Source of the DNA: CAWDCV01 sp963728125 | Lineage (GTDB): Bacteria; Actinomycetota; Actinomycetes; CAWDCV01 | Direction: 5' to 3' | DNA: 64,000 bases | Assembly (NCBI GenBank): GCA_963728125.1 | Contig: CAVSIZ010000001.1 | Coordinates: forward strand, 372,001 to 436,000 | In this document: positions 33,863 through 41,887 of the stretch, piece by piece | How the letters are laid out: every line of letters starts with the position of its first letter | How positions within the stretch are numbered: the first letter of the stretch is position 1 | Position numbers and translations under genes: made by a program | Notes under the pieces: generated by a model | The model's input: the letters and a program-made list of their open reading frames with translations, nothing else | Databases searched by the model: none | Told to the model about the DNA's origin: nothing

Positions 33863-34684
33863 TCAGCTCATGAGCCTTCGGGCAAGGGACATCGCGTCGT
33901 ACGGCGCACGGACCTTGACGTCGTTGTCGAAGTACACGTAAACGTCGCGGTCGCCCATGCTCCACGCGCGGGCCCGGTCAGCCCAGACGTCGAGGGCCTC
34001 GTCGGAGTAGCCGCTGACGTACAGCTCCTTGTCTCCATGCAAGCGCGCGTACGCGAAGTCGCTCGTCTGGTCCTGCAGGAACGGCCATCGACCGGCGGTG
34101 TCAGCAGTGACAAGAGCGACGTCGTTCTCGCGCAGCAGATCAACGAAAGCCGAGACGCGATAGCTGCTGTGGCGCACCTCGAGCGCGTGCCTTAACGGCC
34201 GGTCGGCATCGGTGGTGGTCCAGTCGCGCCCGTCCAACCGTTCGTCATGCTGCTGCGAGAGCTGCGCCGCCTGTTGCGTAGTGCGCGGCAACAGGGCGAA
34301 GAACGACGCCAACCGATGCGCGTCGAAGCCGAGCATCGGCGGCAGCTGCCACAGCACCGGACCGAGCTTCTCGCGCAGCAGCAACACTCCCGACGCGAAG
34401 AAGTTCGCCAGCGGCGTCTGCACATCCGACAGCTTCTTCATGTGCGTGACAAAGCGTGGCCCCTTGACAGAGAACACGAATCCGGGCGGTGTCTGCTCGT
34501 ACCACGTCTGATAGCTGCTCGGCCGCTGCAATGAGTAGAACGAACCGTTGATCTCGATCGACGACACCCGCGTCGCCGCGTACTCGAGCTCGCGTCGATG
34601 CGGCAGCCCGGGTGGATAGAAGTCGCCGCGCCAGCCGGCGTAGTTCCAGCCAGAGATGCCGATGAAGTACGCCGACATCACCAA
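33863..34684 (-). CDS. DUF72 domain protein
   Basis: A 273-residue TIM-barrel-like protein. It matches the YecE/DUF72 family by FIGISGWNYAGWRGDFYPPGLP, SSIEINGSFYSLQRPSSYQTWYEQTPPGFVFSVKGPRFVTHMKKL, LPPMLGFDAHRL, RHALEVRHSSY, and the C-terminal DVYVYFDNDVKVRAPYDA. The function is unknown. The ATG lies 3 nt after the holin-family gene stop, so it is probably cotranscribed with it. Confidence 0.9.
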   Translation of the reverse strand: MVMSAYFIGISGWNYAGWRGDFYPPGLPHRRELEYAATRVSSIEINGSFYSLQRPSSYQTWYEQTPPGFVFSVKGPRFVTHMKKLSDVQTPLANFFASGVLLLREKLGPVLWQLPPMLGFDAHRLASFFALLPRTTQQAAQLSQQHDERLDGRDWTTTDADRPLRHALEVRHSSYRVSAFVDLLRENDVALVTADTAGRWPFLQDQTSDFAYARLHGDKELYVSGYSDEALDVWADRARAWSMGDRDVYVYFDNDVKVRAPYDAMSLARRLMS

Positions 34685-34687
34685 TGA

Positions 34688-35071
34688 TCAGTCGCGGCGG
34701 GCGTCCCCGACGAAGAGGCCGACGACGAACGTGACGATGCTGATGACAATCGCGCCCCAGAACGCGGCCCAGAAACCATCGACGTCGAATGGCAAGTCCA
34801 AGAGCCCGGCGAGCCAGCTAGTGAGCAGCAGCATCAGGGCGTTCAGCACCAGCAGGAACAGCCCGAGCGTCAACACGATGAGCGGCAGTGAAAACAGCGC
34901 TGCGATCGGCTTCGCAATGGCGTTCACGACCCCGAAGATGATTGCCACGATCAGCAGCGTTCCCAGCCGATCGGTGAACGTCGACCCTTCGAGCTCGACG
35001 CCGGGAACGATCAGGGTGGCGACCCACAACGCCAGTGCTGCGGCCAGAACCTTGATCAAGAACGCCTTCAT
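34688..35071 (-). CDS. Phage holin superfamily IV-like 4-TM membrane protein
   Basis: A 127-residue protein with four hydrophobic helices (VLAAALALWVATLIVPG; LGTLLIVAIIFGVVNAIA; LIVLTLGLFLLVLNALML; AFWGAIVISIVTFVVGLF). It matches the widespread phage_holin_4_2 family, which is mostly chromosomal and not linked to a prophage. No other phage gene is nearby, so it should not be taken as a prophage sign. ATG start. Confidence 0.85.
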   Translation of the reverse strand: MKAFLIKVLAAALALWVATLIVPGVELEGSTFTDRLGTLLIVAIIFGVVNAIAKPIAALFSLPLIVLTLGLFLLVLNALMLLLTSWLAGLLDLPFDVDGFWAAFWGAIVISIVTFVVGLFVGDARRD

Positions 35072-35080
35072 GTATTCCCC

Positions 35081-35800
35081 TCAATGGCGATCTGGAATGG
35101 CAACGTACTCGTTCGAGGTGAGCACCGGTCTTGCTGGGAGCCGGGCATCGGCGAAGGAGAACAGAGCGCCGACAATCAGCATCAGGACGGTGACGAGCGC
35201 AGCATTGAGCAGAGTGGCCGGATATCCCAGCTCTCCTGCATCGATGAACGGGTACGGATACCAGTCAGTAAGTGCGCCGTGGACGAGCGTGTACGCGAGC
35301 CAGGCCAACGGCCAGGCAAGCGACCACAGCAATGTTGTCCTGTCGATACGCGGACGCGGCCCGAACAACAGCCATCCGACGACCGCGAGCAGCGGCGACA
35401 GGTAGTGGAAGCCGACGTTCGTCAACGCCGAAACGCCGCTCAGATCGACGATCGGCCGCAGCGCCACTACGAAAACGACCCCGGTGACCGAGATACCCAT
35501 GAGCGCGTCGAGGCGCAGGACGCGCCACGCCCTGTCGTCCATCGCGGGATAACGCAGCAACGGAAGCACGGACAACGCCACGAGGATGTTCGACTGCACG
35601 GTGAAGTAGCTGAAGAACCGCAGCACGCGGGTGAGAACGGCGGGCGCTTGCCCTTCCTGGGGGACGAGCACGTCGATGCCGCGGATGACCATCACGAGCT
35701 GCGTGCCCAGGGAGAGAACGACGACCAGCAGCGTGATGACGTGCCAGCCGGCAGCCCAGCCGGATCGCCGGTCGCTTGCGGGCGCACGTCCGGTGGACAC
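35081..35800 (-). CDS. Pr6Pr family membrane protein
   Basis: A 239-residue protein of six TM helices with characteristic aromatic segments: FFSYFTVQSNILVALSVLPLL, YLSPLLAVVGWLLFGPR and YTLVHGALTDWYPYPFID. It matches the FAR-17a/Pr6Pr-like group, of unknown activity. The GTG at 35800 is preferred: it lies 7 nt after a TAGCCT element, the spacing of a leaderless transcript. A GTG at 35821 is also possible. Confidence 0.75.
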   Translation of the reverse strand: MSTGRAPASDRRSGWAAGWHVITLLVVVLSLGTQLVMVIRGIDVLVPQEGQAPAVLTRVLRFFSYFTVQSNILVALSVLPLLRYPAMDDRAWRVLRLDALMGISVTGVVFVVALRPIVDLSGVSALTNVGFHYLSPLLAVVGWLLFGPRPRIDRTTLLWSLAWPLAWLAYTLVHGALTDWYPYPFIDAGELGYPATLLNAALVTVLMLIVGALFSFADARLPARPVLTSNEYVAIPDRH

Positions 35801-35846
35801 GGCGCTCAGGCTAGGGGACACCGCGGCGGGCTACCACAGCGACGCG

Positions 35847-36629
35847 TCACCTCTTCGTGGCGAGCAGGACCGGGTGGAAGAAGCCGTCTCCGGTGGGCTC
35901 GTGCCACGTCATGTCCCCCCAGCCGGCGATCTGAGCGGCTTCCTCGACGGTCGTTCTCGACAGGGCCCACGACGGCATGCTCCAGTGCGACACCGTCCAG
36001 CCGGCATCGTCCTCCGACAGCTGGAACAGCTCGACGTCGTAGTGCTCGTTGTCGGCATGCCAGTGCCACAACTGAAACGTCACGACCCGATGTCCGATCT
36101 CGCCTGACACCGACGGTGGACGCGATAGCGGACGGTCGACCAGCGCCTCGTTGTAGTCACGGATGTTGATCAGCAGGGCACCTCCCGGCCTGGTCACTCG
36201 CGCCATCTCGAGCAACGCCGATTGCAATGCGGCTTCCGTGAGCAGATGTGGCAGCGAGTTATCGGCGGATATGACGGCGTCGAAGGCGGCGCTCTGGAAC
36301 GGCAACCGCCGCATGTCGGCAGCGACGAAGCGAGCTCCGAAGCCGCCGGCCAGCGACTCACGGGACGCGCGCTGCACGGCGGACGTACTCAGGTCGGAGC
36401 CAACGACGACGTGACCGCGCTGGAGCAAGCCCAGCGTTTGGGTGCCGATGCCGCAGGTGCAGTCGAGCACGCGATGCGGGCGGTTCTCGCCGAGCCGGCT
36501 GTCGAGAAGGCGCTCCAGTTCTGCGCCCTGACGCTGCACGCTGAGTGCCCAGTCCGCATGGATGCGGTCGAACGTAGGTGCGAGTTGGTCGTAGAACGCT
36601 TGCACGCGTCGGGTCTCGCTCTCGGTCAC
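35847..36629 (-). CDS. Class I SAM-dependent methyltransferase
   Basis: A 260-residue methyltransferase. Motif I is RVLDCTCGIGTQTLGLLQRGH at about residue 52, with VVGSDLSTSAV, VAADMRRLPFQSAAFDAVISADNSLPHLL and MARVTRPGGALLINIRDYN. The substrate is unknown; the acidic pocket residue order DNSLPHL is found in glycine/sarcosine N-methyltransferase-like enzymes. It is divergent from the ferredoxin reductase with only about 20 nt between the starts. Confidence 0.85.
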   Translation of the reverse strand: MTESETRRVQAFYDQLAPTFDRIHADWALSVQRQGAELERLLDSRLGENRPHRVLDCTCGIGTQTLGLLQRGHVVVGSDLSTSAVQRASRESLAGGFGARFVAADMRRLPFQSAAFDAVISADNSLPHLLTEAALQSALLEMARVTRPGGALLINIRDYNEALVDRPLSRPPSVSGEIGHRVVTFQLWHWHADNEHYDVELFQLSEDDAGWTVSHWSMPSWALSRTTVEEAAQIAGWGDMTWHEPTGDGFFHPVLLATKR

Positions 36630-36648
36630 ACCGCATAGGGTCCTGGTC

Positions 36649-37836
36649 GTGGCCCCTGAGCGCATCGTCATCGTGGGTGGGGGTCTCGCGGCGGCTCGCG
36701 TGTGCCAGCAGCTGCGCGTCGAGGGCTTCACCGGGGAGTTGGTCCTCGTCGGCGCCGAGACGCACCTGCCGTACGACCGTCCGCCGCTGTCCAAGGACGT
36801 GCTCGTCGGGAAGCGCGACGAATCCGCGCTGCGATTCGATCCCGACGCCCTGGCGATCCAGCTGCGGCTCGGCATCGAGGCCACGGCGTTGGACACGGCG
36901 AACCATAGGGTGCAAACGACAGACGGTGCGCTCGACTTCGATCGGCTCGTCCTCGCCACTGGTGCGACACCAATCCGGCTGCCAGGTGACGGCGAGCAGT
37001 TAACGCTGCGCACGTTGGACGACTCGTTGCGGCTTCGGGAGCGACTGCAGCCGGAAGCTCGCGTCGTCGTCATCGGTGCGAGCTGGATCGGCGCGGAAGT
37101 TGCGACTGCGGCGCTGTCGCGTGGAAGTTCGGTGACGTGCGTCGAGGCCGGCCCAGCTCCCTGCGCCCAGGCACTTGGCGTGGACGTTGCGCGCTCGCTG
37201 CTGCCATGGTGGCGCGACGTCGACATCCTGCTCGACACGCCTGTGGAAGCCGTGGTGCCGGGCGGGGTGATGCTGCGCGACGGACGCGAGCTTCCGGCCG
37301 ATGTCGTGGTTACCGGAGTCGGCGTACGACCGACGACCGGATGGTTGGTTGACTCCGGGCTCGAGCTTCGCCGAGGCGTCGTTGTCGACGAGCACCTGCG
37401 CACGAGCGACCCCGACATCGTCGCCGTCGGCGATGTCGCCGCGCGCTGGTCGCCTCGTTGGCAGGCGCACGTGCACGTCGAGCACTGGGACGAAGCGGTC
37501 ACCGCGCCCACGGCCGCGGCTCGCACGTTGCTGCACGATCCGTCGTCGGATGAGCTGGCGCCCCACGACCCGATCCCGTACTTCTGGAGCGATCAGTTCG
37601 GGCACAAGGTGCAGTACGTCGGTCATCACACCGCGGACGACACCGTCGTGTGGCGCGACCCCGACGATGGCACCGGGCGGGCGGTGGCCTGGCTCACGCC
37701 GGACGGGCGCCTCACCGCTGTCCTCGCCGTCGACCGCCCCAAGGAGCTGGTCCAGGCGCGTCGTGCCATCGCCGCAGGAGCATCGCCGGACCCACAGCGG
37801 CTGGCGGACCCAGCGATCTCGTACGTCGACGCTTGA
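36649..37836 (+). CDS. FAD-dependent ferredoxin/rubredoxin reductase family protein
   Basis: A 395-residue pyridine nucleotide-disulfide oxidoreductase: N-terminal IVIVGGGLAAARVCQQL, LPYDRPPLSKDVL, LATGATPIRLPGD, a second dinucleotide-binding motif VVVIGASWIGAEVATAAL and a third VAVGDVAARWSPR, ending in a reductase C domain (YFWSDQFGHKVQYVGHH). It would pass electrons from NAD(P)H to a ferredoxin, as in P450 or Rieske systems. A P450 lies 27 kb away, so a functional link is only possible. GTG start. Confidence 0.9.
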   Translation: MAPERIVIVGGGLAAARVCQQLRVEGFTGELVLVGAETHLPYDRPPLSKDVLVGKRDESALRFDPDALAIQLRLGIEATALDTANHRVQTTDGALDFDRLVLATGATPIRLPGDGEQLTLRTLDDSLRLRERLQPEARVVVIGASWIGAEVATAALSRGSSVTCVEAGPAPCAQALGVDVARSLLPWWRDVDILLDTPVEAVVPGGVMLRDGRELPADVVVTGVGVRPTTGWLVDSGLELRRGVVVDEHLRTSDPDIVAVGDVAARWSPRWQAHVHVEHWDEAVTAPTAAARTLLHDPSSDELAPHDPIPYFWSDQFGHKVQYVGHHTADDTVVWRDPDDGTGRAVAWLTPDGRLTAVLAVDRPKELVQARRAIAAGASPDPQRLADPAISYVDA

Positions 37837-38028
37837 GCCACTGCCACTCTGCCACCTGAGTGGCACAGGACGCGGTCGAGACCACGCGCACACGCTCAGC
37901 CTGGGCGACCGGTGCTGTCTCGCACTCGGTTGGCGCCTGGGCCGACCAGTGCTGACGGCGGACCGGTCGTGGGCAGAGCTAGAGCTACCCACGCCGATCA
38001 CCGTCATCGGCTGATCCTTCTGAAGGTT

Positions 38029-38175
38029 GTGGACGCGCTGCGGGTTGGAGCGACTGATCCGGCCCGGCAGAGTGTCCACCGCCTGATCATCTACGGCCGT
38101 TGGCGGGTCTTGTTATCCGGCCGTGGACGCTCTGCAGGTCTGGGCAGCGGGATTCGTGCTGCACAGCGTCCACGG
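38029..38175. repeat. Repeat family A: alternating GTGGACGC units with one strong hairpin
   Basis: Four copies of a GTGGAC(G/A)C-containing unit alternate in orientation: 38029-38044 (+), 38068-38080 (-), 38121-38138 (+), 38159-38175 (-). The third and fourth form a 17-bp inverted repeat with one mismatch, CCGTGGACGCTCTGCAG against its partner, around a 21-nt loop; it could fold into a stable hairpin. It might serve as a bidirectional terminator, but no T tract follows. Confidence 0.8.
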
Positions 38176-38288
38176 CTTGCTCGCGAGCGTCTCAGCGGGT
38201 GTTGTCGACGCGTCCGCAACCTGATCAACAACGCGGCCCTGACCAGTAACGCAGGCGACAGCGTGAATCAGGCCGGGCTGACCGTCGT

Positions 38289-38394
38289 GAAGATCGTCGT
38301 GTTTTCGGGTGAGTGTGGCGATCGCGAAACGGCAGCACGACGATCTTCGCGACCGGGCCAGCGTCACACAACGATCTACACGACCGGGCCAGCG
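38289..38394. repeat. Repeat family B: GAAGATCGTCGTG inverted pair plus 24-nt direct repeat
   Basis: GAAGATCGTCGTG at 38289-38301 has its exact reverse complement at 38336-38348. The second arm belongs to a 24-nt unit at 38340-38363 (beginning ACGATCT and ending CGACCGGGCCAGCG) repeated with 22/24 identity at 38371-38394. The upstream copy also matches part of this unit in reverse. Three related copies in about 105 nt suggests a mobile or amplified palindromic element such as a REP-like unit; it is not a CRISPR because spacing and orientation differ. Confidence 0.8.
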
Positions 38395-38410
38395 CAGCGC
38401 AGCTCCGGGG

Positions 38411-39256
38411 CTACAGCCAACCCGGCAGGGTATTGGCCCCGCCGTCAGCGGCGATCGACAGGGTCATGATGTAGGCATCGGTGAGGATGACGGTGAACAG
38501 TGACGCCATCGCATAGGTGCCGTGCCGAGGGTTGAGCTTGGTGACGAAGGTCCACATCCGGTAGCGGATCGGGTGCCTGGAGAAGTTGTTGATCCGCCCC
38601 CCGACAGCGTGCCGACAGGCGTGGCAGGACAGCGAGTACAGCGCGAGCATCGTCACGTTGACGACGATGATCACGGTGCCCAGGCCCACCCGGAATCCCC
38701 CACCGCCGGTGAATGCGCGTAGCGCGTCGTAGATGTTGACGAGGAGCAGCAGGCTGGCCAGCCAGAAGAACACACGGTGCGCGTTCATGAAGATCAGGGG
38801 GAAGCGAGTTTCCCCGGTGTATCTCTTGTGCGGCTCCGGCACGGCACAGGCTTGCGGGGAGAACCAGAGACTGCGGTAGCCGGCCTTGCGGTAGTAGTAG
38901 CACGTCACTCGGAAGCCGGCGAGGATCGGGAAGACGAGGATCGCCAGCGGGATGCCAATCGGCAATTCCGGCAGCGGGGTGCCAAAATCCGCCGAGCCCT
39001 CGACGCAGGACTTACTGAGGCACGGTGAGTAGACCGGTGTCAGGTAGTGGAACTGGTCGACGTAGTAGAACCGGTTCATGAAGATCCGGACCGTCGCATA
39101 GATCGCGAAGAAGATGAGGATGGCGGCGGTTGTGAGCGGGGCTCGACGCCAGCCGTCACGGCGAAATGTCCGCTGCGGAATCTGCGCACGACCGGGCGCG
39201 CCGACGCCGGAAGCGTCTCTGGCCCGCACTGATGAGTTGGTGGTCTCGATAGCCAT
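38411..39256 (-). CDS. Orphan SDH1-type succinate dehydrogenase membrane anchor homologue
   Basis: A 281-residue polytopic protein with five or so TM helices. FMNRFYYVDQFHYLTPVYSPCLSKSCV, FRVTCYYYRKAGYRSLWFSPQACAVPEPHKRYTGETRFPLIFMNAHRVFF and LYSLSCHACRHAVGGRINNFSRHPIRYRMW closely follow the membrane subunit of mycobacterial SDH1 (Rv0249c type), including the paired cysteines and histidines likely to bind haem or interact with the quinone. The cognate SdhA and SdhB genes are absent here. This recall of the family is from memory; function as SDH anchor is inferred. Start ATG 39256. Confidence 0.8.
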   Translation of the reverse strand: MAIETTNSSVRARDASGVGAPGRAQIPQRTFRRDGWRRAPLTTAAILIFFAIYATVRIFMNRFYYVDQFHYLTPVYSPCLSKSCVEGSADFGTPLPELPIGIPLAILVFPILAGFRVTCYYYRKAGYRSLWFSPQACAVPEPHKRYTGETRFPLIFMNAHRVFFWLASLLLLVNIYDALRAFTGGGGFRVGLGTVIIVVNVTMLALYSLSCHACRHAVGGRINNFSRHPIRYRMWTFVTKLNPRHGTYAMASLFTVILTDAYIMTLSIAADGGANTLPGWL

Positions 39257-39318
39257 CGGGAGCGATCGTGCCACAGTCGATGATTGCCAACGTGCGCACG
39301 GTGCATCCGGCTCGGTGA

Positions 39319-39930
39319 CTACCGGTTTGTCACCGCTAGCCGGGCGCTCAGGGCCACGAAGGAACCCGCGAAAAGGCGCCTCATCCAGGTCATCACGTGC
39401 GGCCGGGACACGACATGTGTCCTCACCAGCGCCGCGAAGATCCCGTACGCGCAGAAGACCACGAACGTCACGAGCATGAAGACGGCGCTCAGTTGCAGCA
39501 TCGCAGCGATGGCGTACGACTCACCCGCATCGACGAACTGCGGCAAGAAGGCGAAGAAGAAGATCGTCAGCTTGGGGTTGAGGATGTTGATGAGGATGCC
39601 GGAGACGATGACGTTTCGCGCCGATCGCGGAGCAGCATCGCCGTCGACGTGCAGCGCGCCGCGCTCCTTGAGCGTCGCCCACGCCATGTAGAGCAGGTAC
39701 GCCACACCGAGGTACTTCAACGTCTGGAAAGCGACGGCGCTCGTGTGCAGCAACGCCGCCAGCCCCGTCATCGCGGCCGCCATGTGCGGAACGATCCCGA
39801 GCGTGCAGGCGAACGCGGCAAGAATGCTGGCGCGACTTCCTCGCGAAAGACCTGCCGCCAAGGTGTAGACGACGCCGGTCCCGGGGGTTGCCACGATGAT
39901 CAGCGTGGTCAGCAAGAACTCCGCGCTCAT
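39319..39930 (-). CDS. LysE-family translocator (amino-acid exporter)
   Basis: A 203-residue membrane exporter with six TM helices. ATPGTGVVYTLAAGLSRGSRASILAAFACTLGIVPHM is the conserved N-terminal LysE/RhtB signature, with NPKLTIFFFAFLPQFVDAG in the middle. Substrate is unknown, often homoserine, threonine or other amino acids. The ATG has a GAGG site 6-8 nt upstream. It stands alone. Confidence 0.92.
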   Translation of the reverse strand: MSAEFLLTTLIIVATPGTGVVYTLAAGLSRGSRASILAAFACTLGIVPHMAAAMTGLAALLHTSAVAFQTLKYLGVAYLLYMAWATLKERGALHVDGDAAPRSARNVIVSGILINILNPKLTIFFFAFLPQFVDAGESYAIAAMLQLSAVFMLVTFVVFCAYGIFAALVRTHVVSRPHVMTWMRRLFAGSFVALSARLAVTNR

Positions 39931-39949
39931 GTCGAGCCACCTCCTCACC

Positions 39950-40156
39950 TCACGGTAAGGCGTACACGCTGGAGTCAGCCCTTGACAGCCGCTCACTCGC
40001 ACCGCGGACGAAGTATCGCTGGAAGGTGAAGAACACGATCCCCGAGCCGAGCTGGCCGGATGTCAGTCGGCCCAGGCCGCGCAGGGATGCGCCCACACCG
40101 GACCCACGGCGGTGGACCCGGAAGTGTTTGACGAGCGCGTCGACCTCGATGGTCAC
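39950..40156 (-). pseudogene. Chimeric debris: ABC-ATPase N-terminus joined to ABC permease C-terminus
   Basis: Residues 1-28 (TIEVDALVKHFRVHRRGSGV and GASLRGLG) match the start of an ABC-2-type ATPase. Residues about 33-50 (SGIVFFTFQRYFVRG) match the end of a MalG-type sugar permease, where FQRYFVRG is typical. The two pieces are in frame, suggesting an old deletion joining two transporter genes. The remaining tail has no match. It is not expected to work. Confidence 0.65.
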
Positions 40157-40243
40157 GGGGACTCACGGTAAGCAGGACCACCGACAGCAGTCACTCAGTT
40201 TGTTCGGCCGCGTGTTCAGCTGCTTGTTCAGCTGCATCCTCGG
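40157..40243. other. Short gap between gene remnant and HNH gene, no feature seen
   Basis: The 87 nt hold no clear gene, terminator or repeat beyond short runs of GTTCAGCTGC repeats (about 40202-40230), which read GTTCAGCTGCTTGTTCAGCTGC and form a small tandem. Confidence 0.4.
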
Positions 40244-41806
40244 TCAGCGCCGAGCAAGCACGTATTCGACGACCGGGTCGTTGCGGCCCGTGGTGGGATC
40301 GAACAGGTAGGTGACGAGGTCATCGAAGCTGCCGAAGTCGCCGCGTGCGTCACGGTCATCCACGTTGTCATTCCCGCTGTCATCCGCACCGTTCCACACC
40401 GCGGAGTCCCCGATGGCACCCCAGTCGAGCTCTCCGGCGGCGGCGCCGACGTCCCAGTCCAAGCCGCTGAGGGCGTCATCGCCAGCCCAGAAATCACCAG
40501 CCTCGTCATCCTCGTCAGGAGGATCCGGCACGCGTTCGGGCAACGGACCCGGTGGCGGATGTATGGCGGTGGGGTACACGCGGCCGGTCGGACTGACCGT
40601 GACGTGCCGGCCGTCGAGGCGGGTGCGTACCTGCCATCGGTGATGCGTCTTGGCGTTGTGGTGGCGCCGGCATCGCGGGCTGAGATTGCAAGCGCAGGTC
40701 GGCCCCCACGGGTGGGCCTCGCCATGGTCGATGTCGCACCGCGCTGCAGGTTGGTCGCATCCGGGGTGGGAGCACGCCTGATCTCTAGCCGCTACGAAGC
40801 GTCGCACCGCATCGGGAATCCGATACGGCGACGCCGCCGCTGGACAGAGTTCGCCGGTCGCCGGATCGGTCAGCAGCCGCCACCACACTCCGGACCGGGA
40901 GGCGAGATCCCGAGCCACATGCGCGGGGATCGGTCCGTATCCCGAGAGCTCTCCCGGGGCGTCCTCGATTCCGGCCAACGTCCGGTAGGGAACGGTGACG
41001 TGCGTGACCACCGTTGATCCGCCGGCGCTGCCGTTGGCCGAGCCGCCGCTCTCGTCCGAGCCGCTGCCCCCGCCAGAGCCGCCAAGCATGAGCCGGACGG
41101 CCGCCTGAAGCCTCAGGACGCCCATCGGTGTGCGTTCCTCCCCAGCGGCGTCCTCGACACGTCGCGCAGCAAGTGCCTGCGCGTTCACCGCGGTGAGCGC
41201 AGCGGCGATGTCCTCCGCGGGGCCGTAGGCAGTGAGCCACGCCATGCCATCGGCAGCCGGCTCCATCGTGACGTCGGACTGCTGCTGCTGACGGCGCCGA
41301 CGCTGCGCGGCAGCCGCCGGGTCGAGCTCCGCAGCGATCCGAGCCGCTGCCCGTCCCACGTCTCCGACCGACCACAGCGGTAGCCGCTCATCGGCACACA
41401 CGCGGGCCGCCACCACTGCGGCCTCCGGGGTATCCAGTTCCTCTAGGTGCTGGGACAACCGGTGCGCGTGCGGCACCCCGAGCCGTCCGGACTCGAGCGC
41501 CTCCAACAGCGCAGGTGCTCGTCCTGCAGACCGTGCCAGCCGCACGTGTCGCTCGGCGGCATAGGCCGACACCCGGTGCGCGGCCATCACCTCGTCCGCC
41601 GCGTTTCCCCCGCCCAGGCAGCGCTCGAAATCGGATCCGAGCTCGAGCAGCAACCGGCACTGTTGAGCGGCCAGCCACGACTCCATTTGCCTAATCCCGG
41701 TCAACGCCCACGACCGCTCGATCGGATGCAGCGTCGAGACGTTCATCGAGGCCAGCTCCCCGAATAGCTCAGGGCCTGGCTTCCCCTCGAACTCGTTCTC
41801 GAACAT
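40244..41806 (-). CDS. DUF222/HNH endonuclease of the 13E12 repeat type
   Basis: A 520-residue protein with an N-terminal DUF222 helical domain (EVMAAHRVSAYAAERHVRLARSAGRAPALLEALESG) and a C-terminal HNH nuclease: CSHPGCDQPAARCDIDHGEAHPWGPTCACNLSPRCRRHHNAKTHH, with paired zinc cysteines and the active His. The 13E12 family repeats in actinobacterial genomes and is SOS-induced in M. tuberculosis. Here the start codon lies inside a LexA box, and TAGAAT lies 7 nt upstream of the ATG, consistent with a leaderless transcript. Biological role is uncertain. Confidence 0.93.
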   Translation of the reverse strand: MFENEFEGKPGPELFGELASMNVSTLHPIERSWALTGIRQMESWLAAQQCRLLLELGSDFERCLGGGNAADEVMAAHRVSAYAAERHVRLARSAGRAPALLEALESGRLGVPHAHRLSQHLEELDTPEAAVVAARVCADERLPLWSVGDVGRAAARIAAELDPAAAAQRRRRQQQQSDVTMEPAADGMAWLTAYGPAEDIAAALTAVNAQALAARRVEDAAGEERTPMGVLRLQAAVRLMLGGSGGGSGSDESGGSANGSAGGSTVVTHVTVPYRTLAGIEDAPGELSGYGPIPAHVARDLASRSGVWWRLLTDPATGELCPAAASPYRIPDAVRRFVAARDQACSHPGCDQPAARCDIDHGEAHPWGPTCACNLSPRCRRHHNAKTHHRWQVRTRLDGRHVTVSPTGRVYPTAIHPPPGPLPERVPDPPDEDDEAGDFWAGDDALSGLDWDVGAAAGELDWGAIGDSAVWNGADDSGNDNVDDRDARGDFGSFDDLVTYLFDPTTGRNDPVVEYVLARR

Positions 41807-41814
41807 GTGTTCGA
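41799..41814. promoter_or_regulatory. LexA (SOS) box between the HNH endonuclease and aidB
   Basis: TCGAACATGTGTTCGA has perfect 7-nt arms (TCGAACA/TGTTCGA) around a TG centre, fitting the actinobacterial SOS consensus TCGAAC-N4-GTTCGA. It covers the ATG of the minus-strand HNH gene and lies 73 nt upstream of the aidB start, between both genes. It could repress both. The site in mycobacterial 13E12 genes is at the same place. Confidence 0.85.
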
Positions 41815-41887
41815 TTCTAGTGGATCCGACCGACAGAAATCGGCAGTGCAACGCAGCTGTGGACAAACCGAGTCTTACGGTGATGCT

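Larger units (their letters stand above)
37837..38410. other. Intergenic stretch of 574 nt rich in small inverted repeats, no gene
   Basis: No convincing coding sequence is found between the reductase and the SDH-like anchor. Bases 37837-38028 show no clear feature. From 38029 on, two families of short inverted and direct repeats occupy the region; they are listed separately. An open reading frame of 185 codons runs across on the plus strand but has no family features and low coding bias. Confidence 0.7.

Noticed and set aside
34688..35071. Possible prophage because of a holin-family protein
   Set aside because: The phage_holin_4_2 family is widespread on bacterial chromosomes, and no other phage gene, integrase or att site is near.
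38289..38394. CRISPR array at the repeat cluster
   Set aside because: Repeats are in mixed orientation with unequal spacing, and no cas gene is present.
37912..38469. 185-codon plus-strand frame through the repeat area
   Set aside because: It consists of repeat sequence, overlaps the start of the anchor gene region in antisense and has no domain features.
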